Of a stretch of 64,000 bases of DNA, positions 50,746-59,294 are shown one piece after another. The stretch spans positions 406,069 to 470,068 of the forward strand of contig NZ_RWIU01000005.1 in assembly GCF_003944765.1 (NCBI RefSeq). Reading direction: 5' to 3'. The notes beneath the pieces were generated by a model. It had not been told where the DNA came from. It saw only the letters and a program-made list of their open reading frames with translations, and did not search any database. Origin of the DNA: Hymenobacter perfusus. Lineage in GTDB: Bacteria > Bacteroidota > Bacteroidia > Cytophagales > Hymenobacteraceae. The translations under genes were made by a program, and so were the position numbers. How positions within the stretch are numbered: position 1 is the first letter of the stretch; every line of letters starts with the position of its first letter.

Positions 50746-50855
50746 AGCCTGTCATCCTGAGCGGAGCGAAGGACCTTGTTACTACTGGACGACTATCGTG
50801 TAGATGACTCGTTCAGTGATAATAAGGTCCTTCGCTCCGCTCAGGATGACAGGCT
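50746..50855. repeat. 32-bp perfect inverted repeat acting as terminator, repeat family B
   Basis: 50746-50777 pairs with 50824-50855 without mismatch (GTCATCCTGAGCGGAGCGAA core), 46-nt loop, followed by TTTTTT. It lies between convergent genes (bshA and the DUF7935-type gene). The family resembles A in its GTCAT-CTGAGC start. Confidence 0.85.
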
Positions 50856-50876
50856 TTTTTACTACTTGACCTTCCT

Positions 50877-51416
50877 CTAGAACATGGCCACCGCCTCGCG
50901 CTTCACGGCCAGCAGAGCGGCTTCTACGGGGTCGGGCTGGTTGTCCTGCATGAGGGTTTCCAGCACGCGACGGGCCAGTTCGGGGCCGCGGGCTTCCTGG
51001 GGGTTGGGCAGGCTGCGGAACTGAGTGCTCACCAGGTTCACTACTGATTCCTGCGCCTGTTTCACGGCGGCCCAGGTGTCGGGCTGCATGTAGAGCTGCT
51101 GGCTTAGGTTGTGCTCCACCTCGGCCCGGATTTCCTGGAGCAGCAGGCGGTGGTAATCGGCGGCGGGCAGGCCGGCGCTGCTCACGCGTACCAGCAGGTT
51201 GCTGGGGCTGATGCGCTCCAGCAACAGCGTCACGCGCTCCAGGGCCTGCAGACGCAGCGGCAGCGTGGTTTTGCTGGCTTCCAGGCGCATTTCAATGAGG
51301 CGGCGCTGCTGCTCCCGCTCCAGAAACTGCTGAAACAGGTAGTAGATAGCCCCCGCCACAATCAGGGCCGGCAGAATTATTTTGAGCAACTCGAAGATAT
51401 AGGCGGTAGAATCCAT
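50877..51416 (-). CDS. Membrane-anchored protein, DUF7935-like
   Basis: 179 residues from the ATG at 51416. One N-terminal membrane helix (FELLKIILPALIVAGAIYYLF) is followed by a helical cytoplasmic part (EREQQRRLIEMRLEASKTTLPLRLQALERVTLLLERISPSNLL, SQQLYMQPDTWAAVKQAQESVVNLV). This matches a Bacteroidota family of unknown function, DUF7935 by memory. A good promoter lies upstream. Confidence 0.7.
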   Translation of the reverse strand: MDSTAYIFELLKIILPALIVAGAIYYLFQQFLEREQQRRLIEMRLEASKTTLPLRLQALERVTLLLERISPSNLLVRVSSAGLPAADYHRLLLQEIRAEVEHNLSQQLYMQPDTWAAVKQAQESVVNLVSTQFRSLPNPQEARGPELARRVLETLMQDNQPDPVEAALLAVKREAVAMF

Positions 51417-51463
51417 GCGAGAAAAAAGAAGTGGCGAAACGCCGTCGGGAAGTGGTACCGGAG

Positions 51464-51493
51464 CAAAGATAGGCCGTGAACCGGAGGGCCCAA
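51464..51493 (-). promoter_or_regulatory. Promoter of the DUF7935-like gene
   Basis: TATCTTTG (51464-51471, minus strand) with TTG 19 nt upstream (51491-51493), a near-ideal Bacteroidota promoter. The leader is about 40 nt. Confidence 0.65.
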
Positions 51494-51583
51494 GCCGTTG
51501 TTGTACGACCAAACGCAGCAAACACCCGGCGTAGTACGGCAGGGCCTTTCCGAAGGAACGCACCGCTACTGCCAACCGCTTCG

Positions 51584-51591
51584 TATCTTTG
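51584..51591 (+). promoter_or_regulatory. -7 element of the IscA-type gene
   Basis: TATCTTTG, exact TAnnTTTG match, 30 nt before the ATG. Confidence 0.6.
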
Positions 51592-51621
51592 TCGCCTTAC
51601 TTTCCTAAACACGAACTCACT

Positions 51622-51975
51622 ATGGCAACGGCCGTCTCCACGAAACTTGCTCCCATCAGCCTCACTTCCCGCGCGCTGGACGAGGTGCGGAATATTCTGG
51701 TTGAGAAAAACGTCCCCGGCGAATACGGCCTGCGCGTTGGCGTGCAGGGCGGCGGCTGCTCGGGCATGAGCTACCTGCTGGGCTTCGACAAGCCCAAAGA
51801 CCAGGACGAAACCTTCGACCTCGACGGGGTACTGCTCATCATGGATAAGAAACACGCCATGTACGTGCTGGGCATGGAGGTTGACTTCCAGGATGGCCTC
51901 AACGCCCGGGGCTTTGTATTCAACAACCCCCAGGCCAAGAGCACCTGCGGCTGCGGCTCCTCATTCTCGTCGTAG
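51622..51975 (+). CDS. Iron-sulfur cluster assembly carrier (IscA/SufA/ErpA type)
   Basis: 117 residues from the ATG at 51622. It carries the three conserved cysteines: GGGCSGMSY and the C-terminal CGCGSSF pair. The protein holds Fe-S clusters and passes them to target proteins. No other isc or suf gene adjoins, as is common for single A-type carriers. It is transcribed alone from a clear -7 element to a terminator. Confidence 0.93.
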   Translation: MATAVSTKLAPISLTSRALDEVRNILVEKNVPGEYGLRVGVQGGGCSGMSYLLGFDKPKDQDETFDLDGVLLIMDKKHAMYVLGMEVDFQDGLNARGFVFNNPQAKSTCGCGSSFSS

Positions 51976-51994
51976 TCGCTCCGTTTTTTGTCAC

Positions 51995-52030
51995 AAAAAA
52001 GCCCCCAACCTTGCGGTTGGAGGCTTTTTT
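51995..52030. terminator. Bidirectional terminator behind the IscA-type gene
   Basis: 16-bp stem with one mismatch, A6 and T6 ends, 4-nt loop. It separates convergent genes. Confidence 0.9.
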
Positions 52031-52056
52031 GATTTCCGGCAGTACGCTCAGGCTGG

Positions 52057-52398
52057 CTAGTTAAGCAGGGTCACCACGGCGGCCGGATCTTCTACCTCAA
52101 TGATGAGCTGGTTGTACTCGTCGTGCTCCAAGTCAATGATGATAGCCTTATCGGCGTTATGCACGTCCCAGAAAATACGCTTGTCTTCGTGCAGAAACGT
52201 GCCGGCGGCCAGCAGACCGGGAATGTGGGTGCCGGGCATGCGCCAGCCCTTCCACCAGCCTTTCAGCACCTCGGCATCCTGCCGGGCCCCGGTAATGTGG
52301 CGGCGCGGAATCTGCAGCTGACTTTTGAAGGCCCAGAGTTTGTGCAGGCCTTTGACGTGGAAATGCACATCGTCGCCCTGAATGGATACGTCGACCAT
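52057..52398 (-). CDS. Unknown small beta-rich protein (PH-like)
   Basis: 113 residues, mostly beta-strand, soluble. It has the look of a pleckstrin-homology-like barrel (VSIQGDDVHFHVKGLHKLWAFKSQLQIPRRHITGA, GTFLHEDKRIFWDVHNADKAIIIDLEHDEYNQLIIEVEDP). Similar proteins are scattered in bacteria as single genes of unknown role. No partner is adjacent. Confidence 0.7.
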   Translation of the reverse strand: MVDVSIQGDDVHFHVKGLHKLWAFKSQLQIPRRHITGARQDAEVLKGWWKGWRMPGTHIPGLLAAGTFLHEDKRIFWDVHNADKAIIIDLEHDEYNQLIIEVEDPAAVVTLLN

Positions 52399-52453
52399 AG
52401 TACTGGAAGCAATTGATGAATGAGAAGATAAAGTGCTGGCAAGATTACGCTTT

Positions 52454-53395
52454 TTAGAATTCCAGCCGTTGCCCCTGCTCCGGAAAAATCAGCCGGAGTT
52501 GCAGCGTATTGCCCTCGGCCAGTTCCCGGCGGATGGTTTCCTCGTTGCCGGCAGTGGGCTTGAGGTGGGTAATGACCACGGGCAGCCCCCGCACGGCCCC
52601 GGGGCCGGCCAGCTGACTCAGCACCGTCAGTTCCCGCAGCAGCAAGGCCGGCGTCAGGTGCCCGAACAATTGCTTTTCGGGTTGGGCATTGGGGTAAGAA
52701 GCTTCCATGAACACTGCCTTAAGCTGCCCGGCCCGAACCAGCGGTGCCACCGCCTGCCACAGCTGCCGCAGATGGTCGGTCTGCTCCACGGCGTCGGCCC
52801 CGGTGTCGCCGAGGTAGAGCAGGTAGCTACGGCCATGGCGCACCAGAAACGCGGCGCTCTGGAAGGGCCGGCCGTGGCTTAGCACGAAGGTCTGCACTTG
52901 CAGCGGCGTATTGTCCAGCGCTACTTCCCGGCCCGGCCGCATCTCCCGCAGCTGGTATTTGCCCAGCGCGGGCGGGTTGCCAGCCGGGCCGAAGTTGGGC
53001 CAGGCCCGCCAGTTGAAATAATCGTTCTGGAGGGTAGCGAGGCAGGTGGGCAGGCCGTAGATGGGTTTAGGGGCATCGTCGGGGGCATTCAGCAGCAGGC
53101 CGGCTACGTGGTCGAGGTGGGCGTGGGAAATCAGGTAGCCCTTGATACTGGCACGGATGGTTTCGGTGGCCGGACCGGGCAGCGCGTTGCCGGCCACGGC
53201 CTTTTCCACGCCGCCGTACACGGTGCCGGCATCCAGGCACACGTAGGCCCCTGAGCCGGCCGCCGCCACCAGATACGCCGAGAGGTTGCCTTCAGCCAAC
53301 CCGCCCTTCACCCCGAGAGGAATGACCGTGAAAGCGGGCTGGGCCTGAGCACTTATGCAGCTGCAGATAATGGCCAAAAGCAGTAGCTTATACAT
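52454..53395 (-). CDS. Exported metallo-beta-lactamase-fold hydrolase, cyclic-nucleotide phosphodiesterase class II-like
   Basis: 313 residues from the ATG at 53395, with a signal peptide (MYKLLLLAIICSCISAQAQ). The metal site is SHAHLDHVAG (HxHxDH), with further ligands in FVLSHGRP, YLGDTGADA and VITHLKP. The spacing and the tail (EGNTLQLRLIFPEQGQRLEF) resemble class II cAMP phosphodiesterases. It probably hydrolyses phosphodiesters in the periplasm. The substrate is unproven. Confidence 0.85.
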   Translation of the reverse strand: MYKLLLLAIICSCISAQAQPAFTVIPLGVKGGLAEGNLSAYLVAAAGSGAYVCLDAGTVYGGVEKAVAGNALPGPATETIRASIKGYLISHAHLDHVAGLLLNAPDDAPKPIYGLPTCLATLQNDYFNWRAWPNFGPAGNPPALGKYQLREMRPGREVALDNTPLQVQTFVLSHGRPFQSAAFLVRHGRSYLLYLGDTGADAVEQTDHLRQLWQAVAPLVRAGQLKAVFMEASYPNAQPEKQLFGHLTPALLLRELTVLSQLAGPGAVRGLPVVITHLKPTAGNEETIRRELAEGNTLQLRLIFPEQGQRLEF

Positions 53396-53454
53396 AAAGG
53401 ATTTATGGGGCACCACTTTCAACATGATTACTGAAAGTCAGATGATGTGATGAA

Positions 53455-54090
53455 CTAGCGGCTGGTTTGTAGCTGTCGAAGCTCAGCCCTAGCGCCACGG
53501 TGTCCGGCATTGGCTGCTTTCTGCAGCCAATGGGCCGCCCATCTGGCAGAAGGACCTACCCCCTCTCCTGACAGATAGCACAGGCCCAGATTGAAACAGG
53601 CTTTTTGGTCACCTTGCTGCGCGGCTTTACGGTACCAGTACACGGCTTGTTGATGGTCTTTGGCCACTCCCTTTCCCATCATATAACAATAGCCCAGGTC
53701 ACGCTGCGCTGATTCGTCGCCGCGTTCAGCCGCATACCGGAACCAGTCCACCGCCGCCTTGCTATCCGGTCGTGTTCCTTCACCGTGCAACAGGCACAAC
53801 GCCACATTGTAGGCAGCGGCCAACTCCCCGGCCTCCGCCGCTTGCTTGTAGCACGCAAATGCCTGATCCAGCGCTTTGGGCACGCCCAGGCCGTTGTCGT
53901 AGCAAGTACCCAAATAAAACATAGCCCTGGCGTGCCCTTGAGCCGCAGCGGACTGCCAGTACGCCACCACCGTGTTCCAGGGAATTGGCTTGGGTGTATG
54001 TCGGCCAAAAGCCAGCCGGTACCCCAGGCGGAACGAAGCATCGGCGTCACCAGCGTCGGCCCGTTTCAGCAGGTAGTTAGTCGTTTCCAT
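53455..54090 (-). CDS. Sel1-repeat (TPR-like) protein
   Basis: 211 residues composed of about five Sel1-like repeats of 36 residues, e.g. AAAQGHARAMFYLGTCYDNGLGVPKALDQAFACYKQAAEAGE and AERGDESAQRDLGYCYMMGKGVAKDHQQAVYWYRKAAQQGD. Sel1 repeats mediate protein contacts. No signal peptide. It ends 4 nt from the acetyltransferase gene on its upstream side, so the two are probably cotranscribed. Confidence 0.9.
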   Translation of the reverse strand: METTNYLLKRADAGDADASFRLGYRLAFGRHTPKPIPWNTVVAYWQSAAAQGHARAMFYLGTCYDNGLGVPKALDQAFACYKQAAEAGELAAAYNVALCLLHGEGTRPDSKAAVDWFRYAAERGDESAQRDLGYCYMMGKGVAKDHQQAVYWYRKAAQQGDQKACFNLGLCYLSGEGVGPSARWAAHWLQKAANAGHRGARAELRQLQTSR

Positions 54091-54094
54091 AGAT

Positions 54095-54529
54095 TCACTG
54101 TTTCCACCGCTCCTTCGTCAGTTCGAACCGGATTTCCCCGCTGCCGGTGCGGCCGGTTTCCTGCCAGCCCTGGCGGCGGTAAAACTCCTCGGCCCGGGTG
54201 CTGGGTGCGGTGCTGAGCCAGATGATGTGGTCCGTCCGGGCGAAGTACCAGCTTAGCAGCAGGTGGAGCAAAGCTTTGCCGATTCCCTGTCGGTCGAAAT
54301 CGGGATGCACGAACAAGGCCCAGATGCTGTGGTCCTGCGCGTCGGCAATGGCGAAGCCCACCACGCGGCCCTCAACCTCGGCCAGCCAGCCTTGGCCGCG
54401 TTGCGTGAGGTAGGCCAGGTAATCAGCTTCCGTCACGAGGGCGCGGTTACGCAGCACGTTTTCGCGCACGGCGAAACGGACTTCCGCCAAAGCGGGAATA
54501 TCGGCCGGGTGAGCAACGCGGTAAAGCAT
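54095..54529 (-). CDS. GNAT family N-acetyltransferase
   Basis: 144 residues. One GNAT domain with acetyl-CoA-binding motif A HPDFDRQGIGKALLHLLL. The N-terminal strand (YRVAHPADIPALAEVRFAVRENV) and C-terminal FYRRQGWQETGR fit. The acceptor is unknown. It lies 4 nt upstream of the Sel1 gene. Confidence 0.9.
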   Translation of the reverse strand: MLYRVAHPADIPALAEVRFAVRENVLRNRALVTEADYLAYLTQRGQGWLAEVEGRVVGFAIADAQDHSIWALFVHPDFDRQGIGKALLHLLLSWYFARTDHIIWLSTAPSTRAEEFYRRQGWQETGRTGSGEIRFELTKERWKQ

Positions 54530-54570
54530 ATTTTAGGCAGGTGGTGGTGGTGTGCTCCTCTCTATAATTC

Positions 54571-55218
54571 CTACTTCGCGTCGCTCAGCTCCTGAGGATA
54601 CCCGATGGCCACTAGGTCGGCAGCCAGCTGTGGCCAATCGGTCAGTTCGTTATTAAGCGCCAAAGCGGCGGTTTCCGTGAGAGGTTCGTGCCGGTAAATA
54701 GTGGCTACGGCTTCGGTAGTCAGCGGCTCCCGCTCAGTTTCCTCGAGGTAGTACTCGTTGGCCCAATCGGCGTAGGTTTTAGGGTCGTTATCGAAAATGT
54801 AGAGCAGTTCCTCAGAGCCATCCTCCTCATTACTGGCTACTACTCCGGTCTGCCAGCCGTGGGCGGGCGTGTACCAGAGACAGAACGTAGTCCCGATTGA
54901 GGCAACTGGCTCGCCGAAGACGAACTCCTCGAATGCCTCAGGCAGTCCACGCGTTACTTGTTTTTTTTCGGGCTGGTCGTACTCCGAAAGAAAGCCGTTG
55001 ATGCAGCAGCCTTCGGGCCGGAACAGCACCAGCATCTGGTCCCCTTCCCCGTCGCTCATCTCAAACAAAGCCTCCTGCGCGTCCCACTCCGGGTTGTAGG
55101 TATAGTAGCGGAACTCCGGGTCGGGGGAGTTGATGGCATCCAGCGCGGCCAGCGAAATACAGAGGCGCTGTAAGGTGGCCGCGTCGGGCAGTTGGGTGAG
55201 GTCGAGGGTGGAAATCAT
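54571..55218 (-). CDS. Unknown acidic protein
   Basis: 215 residues, acidic, soluble. Segments with strands and aromatic residues (EFRYYTYNPEWDAQEALFEMSDGEGDQMLVLFRPEGCCINGF, FVFGEPVASIGTTFCLWYTPAHGWQTG) are followed by a helical C-terminus. The fold is not recognised; its composition is like that of SMI1/KNR4-type or other immunity proteins. It is on the opposite strand to the next gene, which starts 85 nt away. Confidence 0.7.
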   Translation of the reverse strand: MISTLDLTQLPDAATLQRLCISLAALDAINSPDPEFRYYTYNPEWDAQEALFEMSDGEGDQMLVLFRPEGCCINGFLSEYDQPEKKQVTRGLPEAFEEFVFGEPVASIGTTFCLWYTPAHGWQTGVVASNEEDGSEELLYIFDNDPKTYADWANEYYLEETEREPLTTEAVATIYRHEPLTETAALALNNELTDWPQLAADLVAIGYPQELSDAK

Positions 55219-55303
55219 GGATACGAAAAGTTGAAATGGCGGGGGCCGGTTTGGTGGCCCGAAAGTAGGACCGATACGTTACATTGGGCTTTTTATTTCT
55301 TCC

Positions 55304-56200
55304 ATGCAGCTTTATTCCTACTGGGCTCGGGCCACGCTCGACTGCCACGATGCCGAGGGCAATGTCTACCACCTGACTGCCTACGCGGGCAGCGACCTTA
55401 GCCCGGCTGCGGCCCGGCAAACAGCTGACGCGCTACTGCAGGCCCGGCAGGCCCGCCTGCTGGGCAATGGCGAACTAGGCGAGTACCCAACCGGCTCCGT
55501 ACCCCTGCGCGAACAGCTGATCCGGCGCGTGTATGACACCCAGGGCCGGGAGTTGGGGGCTGTTACCCGTAACCGCTACGGCAGCCTGGTGCTCAATGCG
55601 CCGCGCCTCATGATCCTGGATGTGGACGACCACGACCTGCGGCAGGCAATGCCCCGGCAGCCCAATGTAGTGCCGTTCAGTTTCAGCCGTTTTCTGCGTC
55701 ACCTCTTCAACCCGCCGCCCCCACCTGCTCCCCTGCCCCCGCCCGATACGCACGACCAGTTGCAGCTGCGGCTGGCGGCCTGGCTGCACCTGCATCCCGA
55801 GTGGAACTTCCGGCTGTATCGTACCCGCCTGGGGTTTCGCCTCATCGTCACGCACCGGTTGCTGGCCCCCGACAGCCCGGAGGCGCAGGAGGTTTTTGCA
55901 GCGATGCGCACCGACAGCCGCTATATGCACCTGTGTGAAAAGCAGGATTGCTACCGCGCCCGTCTGAGCCCGAAACCCTGGCGCATCGGCTGGATGCGCC
56001 CACCCCACCCCTTCCCCTATGATACTGCCGAGCAAGGCCAGCAACAGCTGGAATGGGAGCAGCAGTACCACGCCCGGAGCACGGAGTTTTCGGTGTGCCA
56101 ATGGGTGGGCGAATACGGCAGCGGCCACATTTACCCCGAGGCAGAAACGCTCATCACCTTACACGACGACGCCTGCCTGGGCGACAGGAAACTGGCGTAA
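55304..56200 (+). CDS. Conserved unknown protein with CxxQ...RARLSPKPWR motif
   Basis: 298 residues, soluble, no signal. The middle has MILDVDDHDL, a proline stretch (PPPPPAPLPPPD, about residues 138-151), and a predicted alpha/beta domain with FRLYRTRLGFRLIVTHRLL, MRTDSRYMHLCEKQDCYRARLSPKPWRIG (Cys211). The C-terminal half ends in a dispersed aromatic/Glu pattern. The motif set recalls a widespread conserved hypothetical family, possibly nucleic-acid-related, but the role is not known to me. Confidence 0.75.
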   Translation: MQLYSYWARATLDCHDAEGNVYHLTAYAGSDLSPAAARQTADALLQARQARLLGNGELGEYPTGSVPLREQLIRRVYDTQGRELGAVTRNRYGSLVLNAPRLMILDVDDHDLRQAMPRQPNVVPFSFSRFLRHLFNPPPPPAPLPPPDTHDQLQLRLAAWLHLHPEWNFRLYRTRLGFRLIVTHRLLAPDSPEAQEVFAAMRTDSRYMHLCEKQDCYRARLSPKPWRIGWMRPPHPFPYDTAEQGQQQLEWEQQYHARSTEFSVCQWVGEYGSGHIYPEAETLITLHDDACLGDRKLA

Positions 56201-56230
56201 ACCAGACTCAGAGCAAATTTTGAGTACAGG

Positions 56231-56322
56231 GTGTAGAGACGCAACATATTGCGTCTCTACATTGAACGAGCCGGCCGAACAATATCAGCAACGACGAGAT
56301 GCAACATGTTGCGTCTCTACAC
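56231..56322. repeat. Nested palindrome pair, repeat family C copy 2
   Basis: 56231-56260 (GTGTAGAGACGCAACATATT and its own palindromic completion) and 56291-56322 are opposed copies of the GTAGAGACGCAA...TTGCGTCTC element seen at 24833-24930. The spacer contains no gene. Confidence 0.75.
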
Positions 56323-56347
56323 TCTGCATAGCAACCTGAAAATTGCT

Positions 56348-57229
56348 CTAATACGTTTTGGTCATATCCTCCGGCACCACCAGCACGAAATCGGCTTTCT
56401 GTTGGTGCTCCTTGTCCAGCTTGTCGAGGCTGGCCTGCGAGACGGTGCTGAGGGTAAGTACCTTCAGCTTCGGGCTCTGCTGGCGCAGGTAGGCCAGAAT
56501 CCCATCGTGGTTATCGGAGTGGTAGGCACCGTTAAGGTGGAGCAGCAGGTGGCCTTCGGGGCGAGCCTGGTTCAGGAAGTAGGCCATGGTGGCATCCTTG
56601 AGGGCTTGGGCCCGGATGATGTTCTGTACGCCGGCCGCGTGGGCCGCGTCGCCCCCGAACATCTTAGCCATGTTCTGGTAGCCGGGCAGCGCGAAATCAA
56701 CGGTGAGCGGCAGCGGAGCCAGCCATGCCTTTTCGGCGGCGGGCAGGGGTTCCAGAGCTTCCAGGCCGCCCTTGGCCACCTGCGAGGCGTAGCGGCGCGG
56801 CACGTTGGTGCCCACCACCCGGAACTTCTGCTGTCGGGCCAGTAGCAGCAGCGGCTTGTAATCGGTGGCGTAGTTGGGCCAGGGGCGGCTGTCGGCTTCG
56901 AAGGCTTTGTCGTCCAGCTCGCCGGTGGTGTACTGGTCCACGAGGGGCTGCACGTCGCGCTCAAACATTTCCAGGCCCAGCACCAACTGTCCCTGGCGTA
57001 GGCGCAGCAGGTCTTTGGTAAGCTGCAACGCCAGCCAGTGGGCTATGGGGTCGTTGTGCTGCTCCCCGAAGAACACCACGTCGGCGGCGGCCAACTCCCG
57101 CAGCATCTTGTCGTAGCCGGCGGGTTTGCCGGCGGCCGTGAACAGGCGGTAGGCCGGCCGGTCCTGGGCGTGCAACGGCCCGGTGGCTAGCAGCAGGATG
57201 AAAAGCAGAGATAGTACGCGGTTAGTCAT
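56348..57229 (-). CDS. ChaN-like exported protein (haem-binding uptake type, Tiki superfamily)
   Basis: 293 residues from the ATG at 57229 with a signal peptide (NRVLSLLFILLLATGPLHAQ). The ChaN motifs are ADVVFFGEQHNDPIAHWLALQL, LGLEMFERDVQPLVDQY, NVPRRYASQVAKGGL and LLLHLNGAYHSDN. ChaN of Campylobacter binds haem and the family is related to Tiki proteases; the role here may be haem uptake or peptide hydrolysis. It overlaps the upstream lipoprotein gene by 8 nt, so the two form a unit. Confidence 0.88.
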   Translation of the reverse strand: MTNRVLSLLFILLLATGPLHAQDRPAYRLFTAAGKPAGYDKMLRELAAADVVFFGEQHNDPIAHWLALQLTKDLLRLRQGQLVLGLEMFERDVQPLVDQYTTGELDDKAFEADSRPWPNYATDYKPLLLLARQQKFRVVGTNVPRRYASQVAKGGLEALEPLPAAEKAWLAPLPLTVDFALPGYQNMAKMFGGDAAHAAGVQNIIRAQALKDATMAYFLNQARPEGHLLLHLNGAYHSDNHDGILAYLRQQSPKLKVLTLSTVSQASLDKLDKEHQQKADFVLVVPEDMTKTY

Positions 57230-57719
57230 CCCAGTCATCTCCACTTGCGGCGGGCCCCATCAGAATCAGCCAGTATGGTGAACAGACGCTGGGTGGCAGG
57301 GCCGCTCCTCCCAGCATTTTGGTTTCGTACAGCTTGCCATTCACCAGAATATCCAGACGCAGGTAGCTGCCGATGCTGGGTTTGGGCATTGTCGCACACG
57401 TAACCTGGTTCATGCTGATGGTAGCCGCCAAGTTGTCGTAAAGTGCATAATCACCTAACTGGTAGGTGGTATCCACGGCTGCCGAGTAGGTGTAGCGCAC
57501 GGTTGGCTCCGTTTTGGGGCTGGCCGTGTTGGTGTCGCGGATGGTGGTGTATTCCATGCCGGCCCCGAGGCCCTGAAGCTTTTCGCCTTTTACGCGCAGA
57601 GCCACCTTGAACTGCACGGTATCGTTGAGCTTTTCTACCTCATCCTGGCAGCCGGTAGCGGCCAGTAGCAGGCCGGCAGCTCCCAGCCATGCGGCCCATT
57701 GTTGTATGTGTGCTAACAT
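57222..57719 (-). CDS. Unknown lipoprotein upstream of the ChaN-like gene
   Basis: 165 residues from the ATG at 57719. The signal peptide ends in the lipobox AATGC with Cys near residue 24. The rest is beta-rich (FKVALRVKGEKLQGLGAGMEYTTI, TVRYTYSAAVDTTYQLGDYALYDNL) with two further Cys. It overlaps the ChaN-like gene by 8 nt. It could be a membrane-bound partner of that protein; function unknown. Confidence 0.7.
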   Translation of the reverse strand: MLAHIQQWAAWLGAAGLLLAATGCQDEVEKLNDTVQFKVALRVKGEKLQGLGAGMEYTTIRDTNTASPKTEPTVRYTYSAAVDTTYQLGDYALYDNLAATISMNQVTCATMPKPSIGSYLRLDILVNGKLYETKMLGGAALPPSVCSPYWLILMGPAASGDDWDD

Positions 57720-57862
57720 GGGGGATATACAGTAAAAGTGGTAAAACGTAACGGCCGAAACCCGGCCTAATATTAGTGCCGAAGATACAGGAATAGCCGA
57801 CACCAAACTGCCCCGGCACCTTGCGGGACCGGGGCAGTTGCAGCGCAATCTGAGGGGAAAAT

Positions 57863-59236
57863 TCAACCTTTGTAAAACATCCATTTCGACAATTCCCGGT
57901 ACGTCACCTTCTTGCCATACATCAGAATGCCTACGCGGTAAATGCGGGCCGCGACCCAGGTAGTGAATAGGAAACCACCTACCAGCAACGCGCCCGATAG
58001 TAGCAGCTGCCACAACGGCACCCCAAAAGGCAAGCGCATTACCATGGCAATGGGGGAAGTAAAGGGAATCATTGAGAGCCAGAAAGCCAGCGGGCCGTTC
58101 GGGTCACCGTTGATAACCACATTAATACTGACGATATAGCTTAAAATGAGCGGAATAGTAACCGGAAACATAAACTGCTGAGCATCTGTCTGGTCGTCAA
58201 CAGCGGCACCAATGGCAGCAAACATAGATGAATAAAGCAGGTAACCACCCAGGAAAAAGAACAAGAAGCCCCCGACAATACTGCCAATCGGCAGCCCATC
58301 AAGGAAATTCCAAGGGCTGCTTACGGCCGTTGGCGCGGGCGCTACTGCCGCGTCATCAGCATTCGGAACAGTTGGGGCGTCCCGTGATGCCTTGGCCTCC
58401 TGTATCCCGGCAACTGCCGCCGCAGGCGGCGACTTCACCTCCGACTTCATCAGCAACGGAGCAGCCAGGCTGGTAACACCCCAGGAGAGTATCAACCACA
58501 GCGCAAACTGTGTCAGTACCACGGCCGCAATGCCCAAAATTTTTCCCAGCATCAACTGGAATGGCTTCACCGACGAAATCATCACCTCCATGATGCGGTT
58601 CGATTTCTCTTCTGCCACGCCGCGCATCACTTGCACACCGTAGATGAAAATGAACATGTATACCAGAATGGAGAGGAAATAGGCCGCGCCGGTGGTGGCA
58701 CCAACGTTGTTCTTCCGGCCACCTTCTTGGGTTAAGTCCACGGCGTCCAGCTCCACATTGGCCTTCAGGTTATCGATGGTGGTCTGGTTGATCCCCGAGC
58801 GGCTCAGCTTCAGGTCGCCAACTACCCGGTTTACGGCTTTACGGATTTTGCTCTGACGGTTCAGGCTCACGTTACCATTAGCCAGCAATTGAGTACCAGT
58901 GCTTTTATCAAGCGTGAAAGTGGGCGGGAAATACAGCAGTGCATCCTGCTTGTCCTTCGCTTTTTTGAACAGATTAGTAGCCTCCGCCAGCGTGTTGCCA
59001 TCGGCCGCTACAAATTGTACATCCTCAGTTGCCGTTGTTGTGAGGTGTTGCAACATTTGCTGGCCGCTTTCGTCGCGCACAGCTACCACGTCGGTTTCTG
59101 AGGAGCCCGAGAACTTGGCAATGCCAACAAAGGTGGCCGCCACCAACAGCGGGGCCAGCAACGACATGATAAAGAAGCTTTTCTTGCGCACCCGTGTCAG
59201 GTATTCGCGCTGAATGATAAGCCAGATTTTATCCAT
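57863..59236 (-). CDS. ABC transporter permease, NatB-like
   Basis: 457 residues from the ATG at 59236. One N-terminal membrane helix (SFFIMSLLAPLLVAATFVGI), a large extracytoplasmic region, and five C-terminal membrane helices, the layout of the NatB/ABC-2 class. The interior includes NRIMEVMISSVKPFQLMLGKILGI, typical for the class. It would pair with the ATPase encoded 58 nt upstream (59295-60248). Cargo may be sodium or other; it cannot be read. Confidence 0.9.
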   Translation of the reverse strand: MDKIWLIIQREYLTRVRKKSFFIMSLLAPLLVAATFVGIAKFSGSSETDVVAVRDESGQQMLQHLTTTATEDVQFVAADGNTLAEATNLFKKAKDKQDALLYFPPTFTLDKSTGTQLLANGNVSLNRQSKIRKAVNRVVGDLKLSRSGINQTTIDNLKANVELDAVDLTQEGGRKNNVGATTGAAYFLSILVYMFIFIYGVQVMRGVAEEKSNRIMEVMISSVKPFQLMLGKILGIAAVVLTQFALWLILSWGVTSLAAPLLMKSEVKSPPAAAVAGIQEAKASRDAPTVPNADDAAVAPAPTAVSSPWNFLDGLPIGSIVGGFLFFFLGGYLLYSSMFAAIGAAVDDQTDAQQFMFPVTIPLILSYIVSINVVINGDPNGPLAFWLSMIPFTSPIAMVMRLPFGVPLWQLLLSGALLVGGFLFTTWVAARIYRVGILMYGKKVTYRELSKWMFYKG

Positions 59237-59294
59237 GATGTGGGGAGATAATAGGGTAAGGATTGTCAGATGCAAGATAAAAAGCTGTTTTTTT

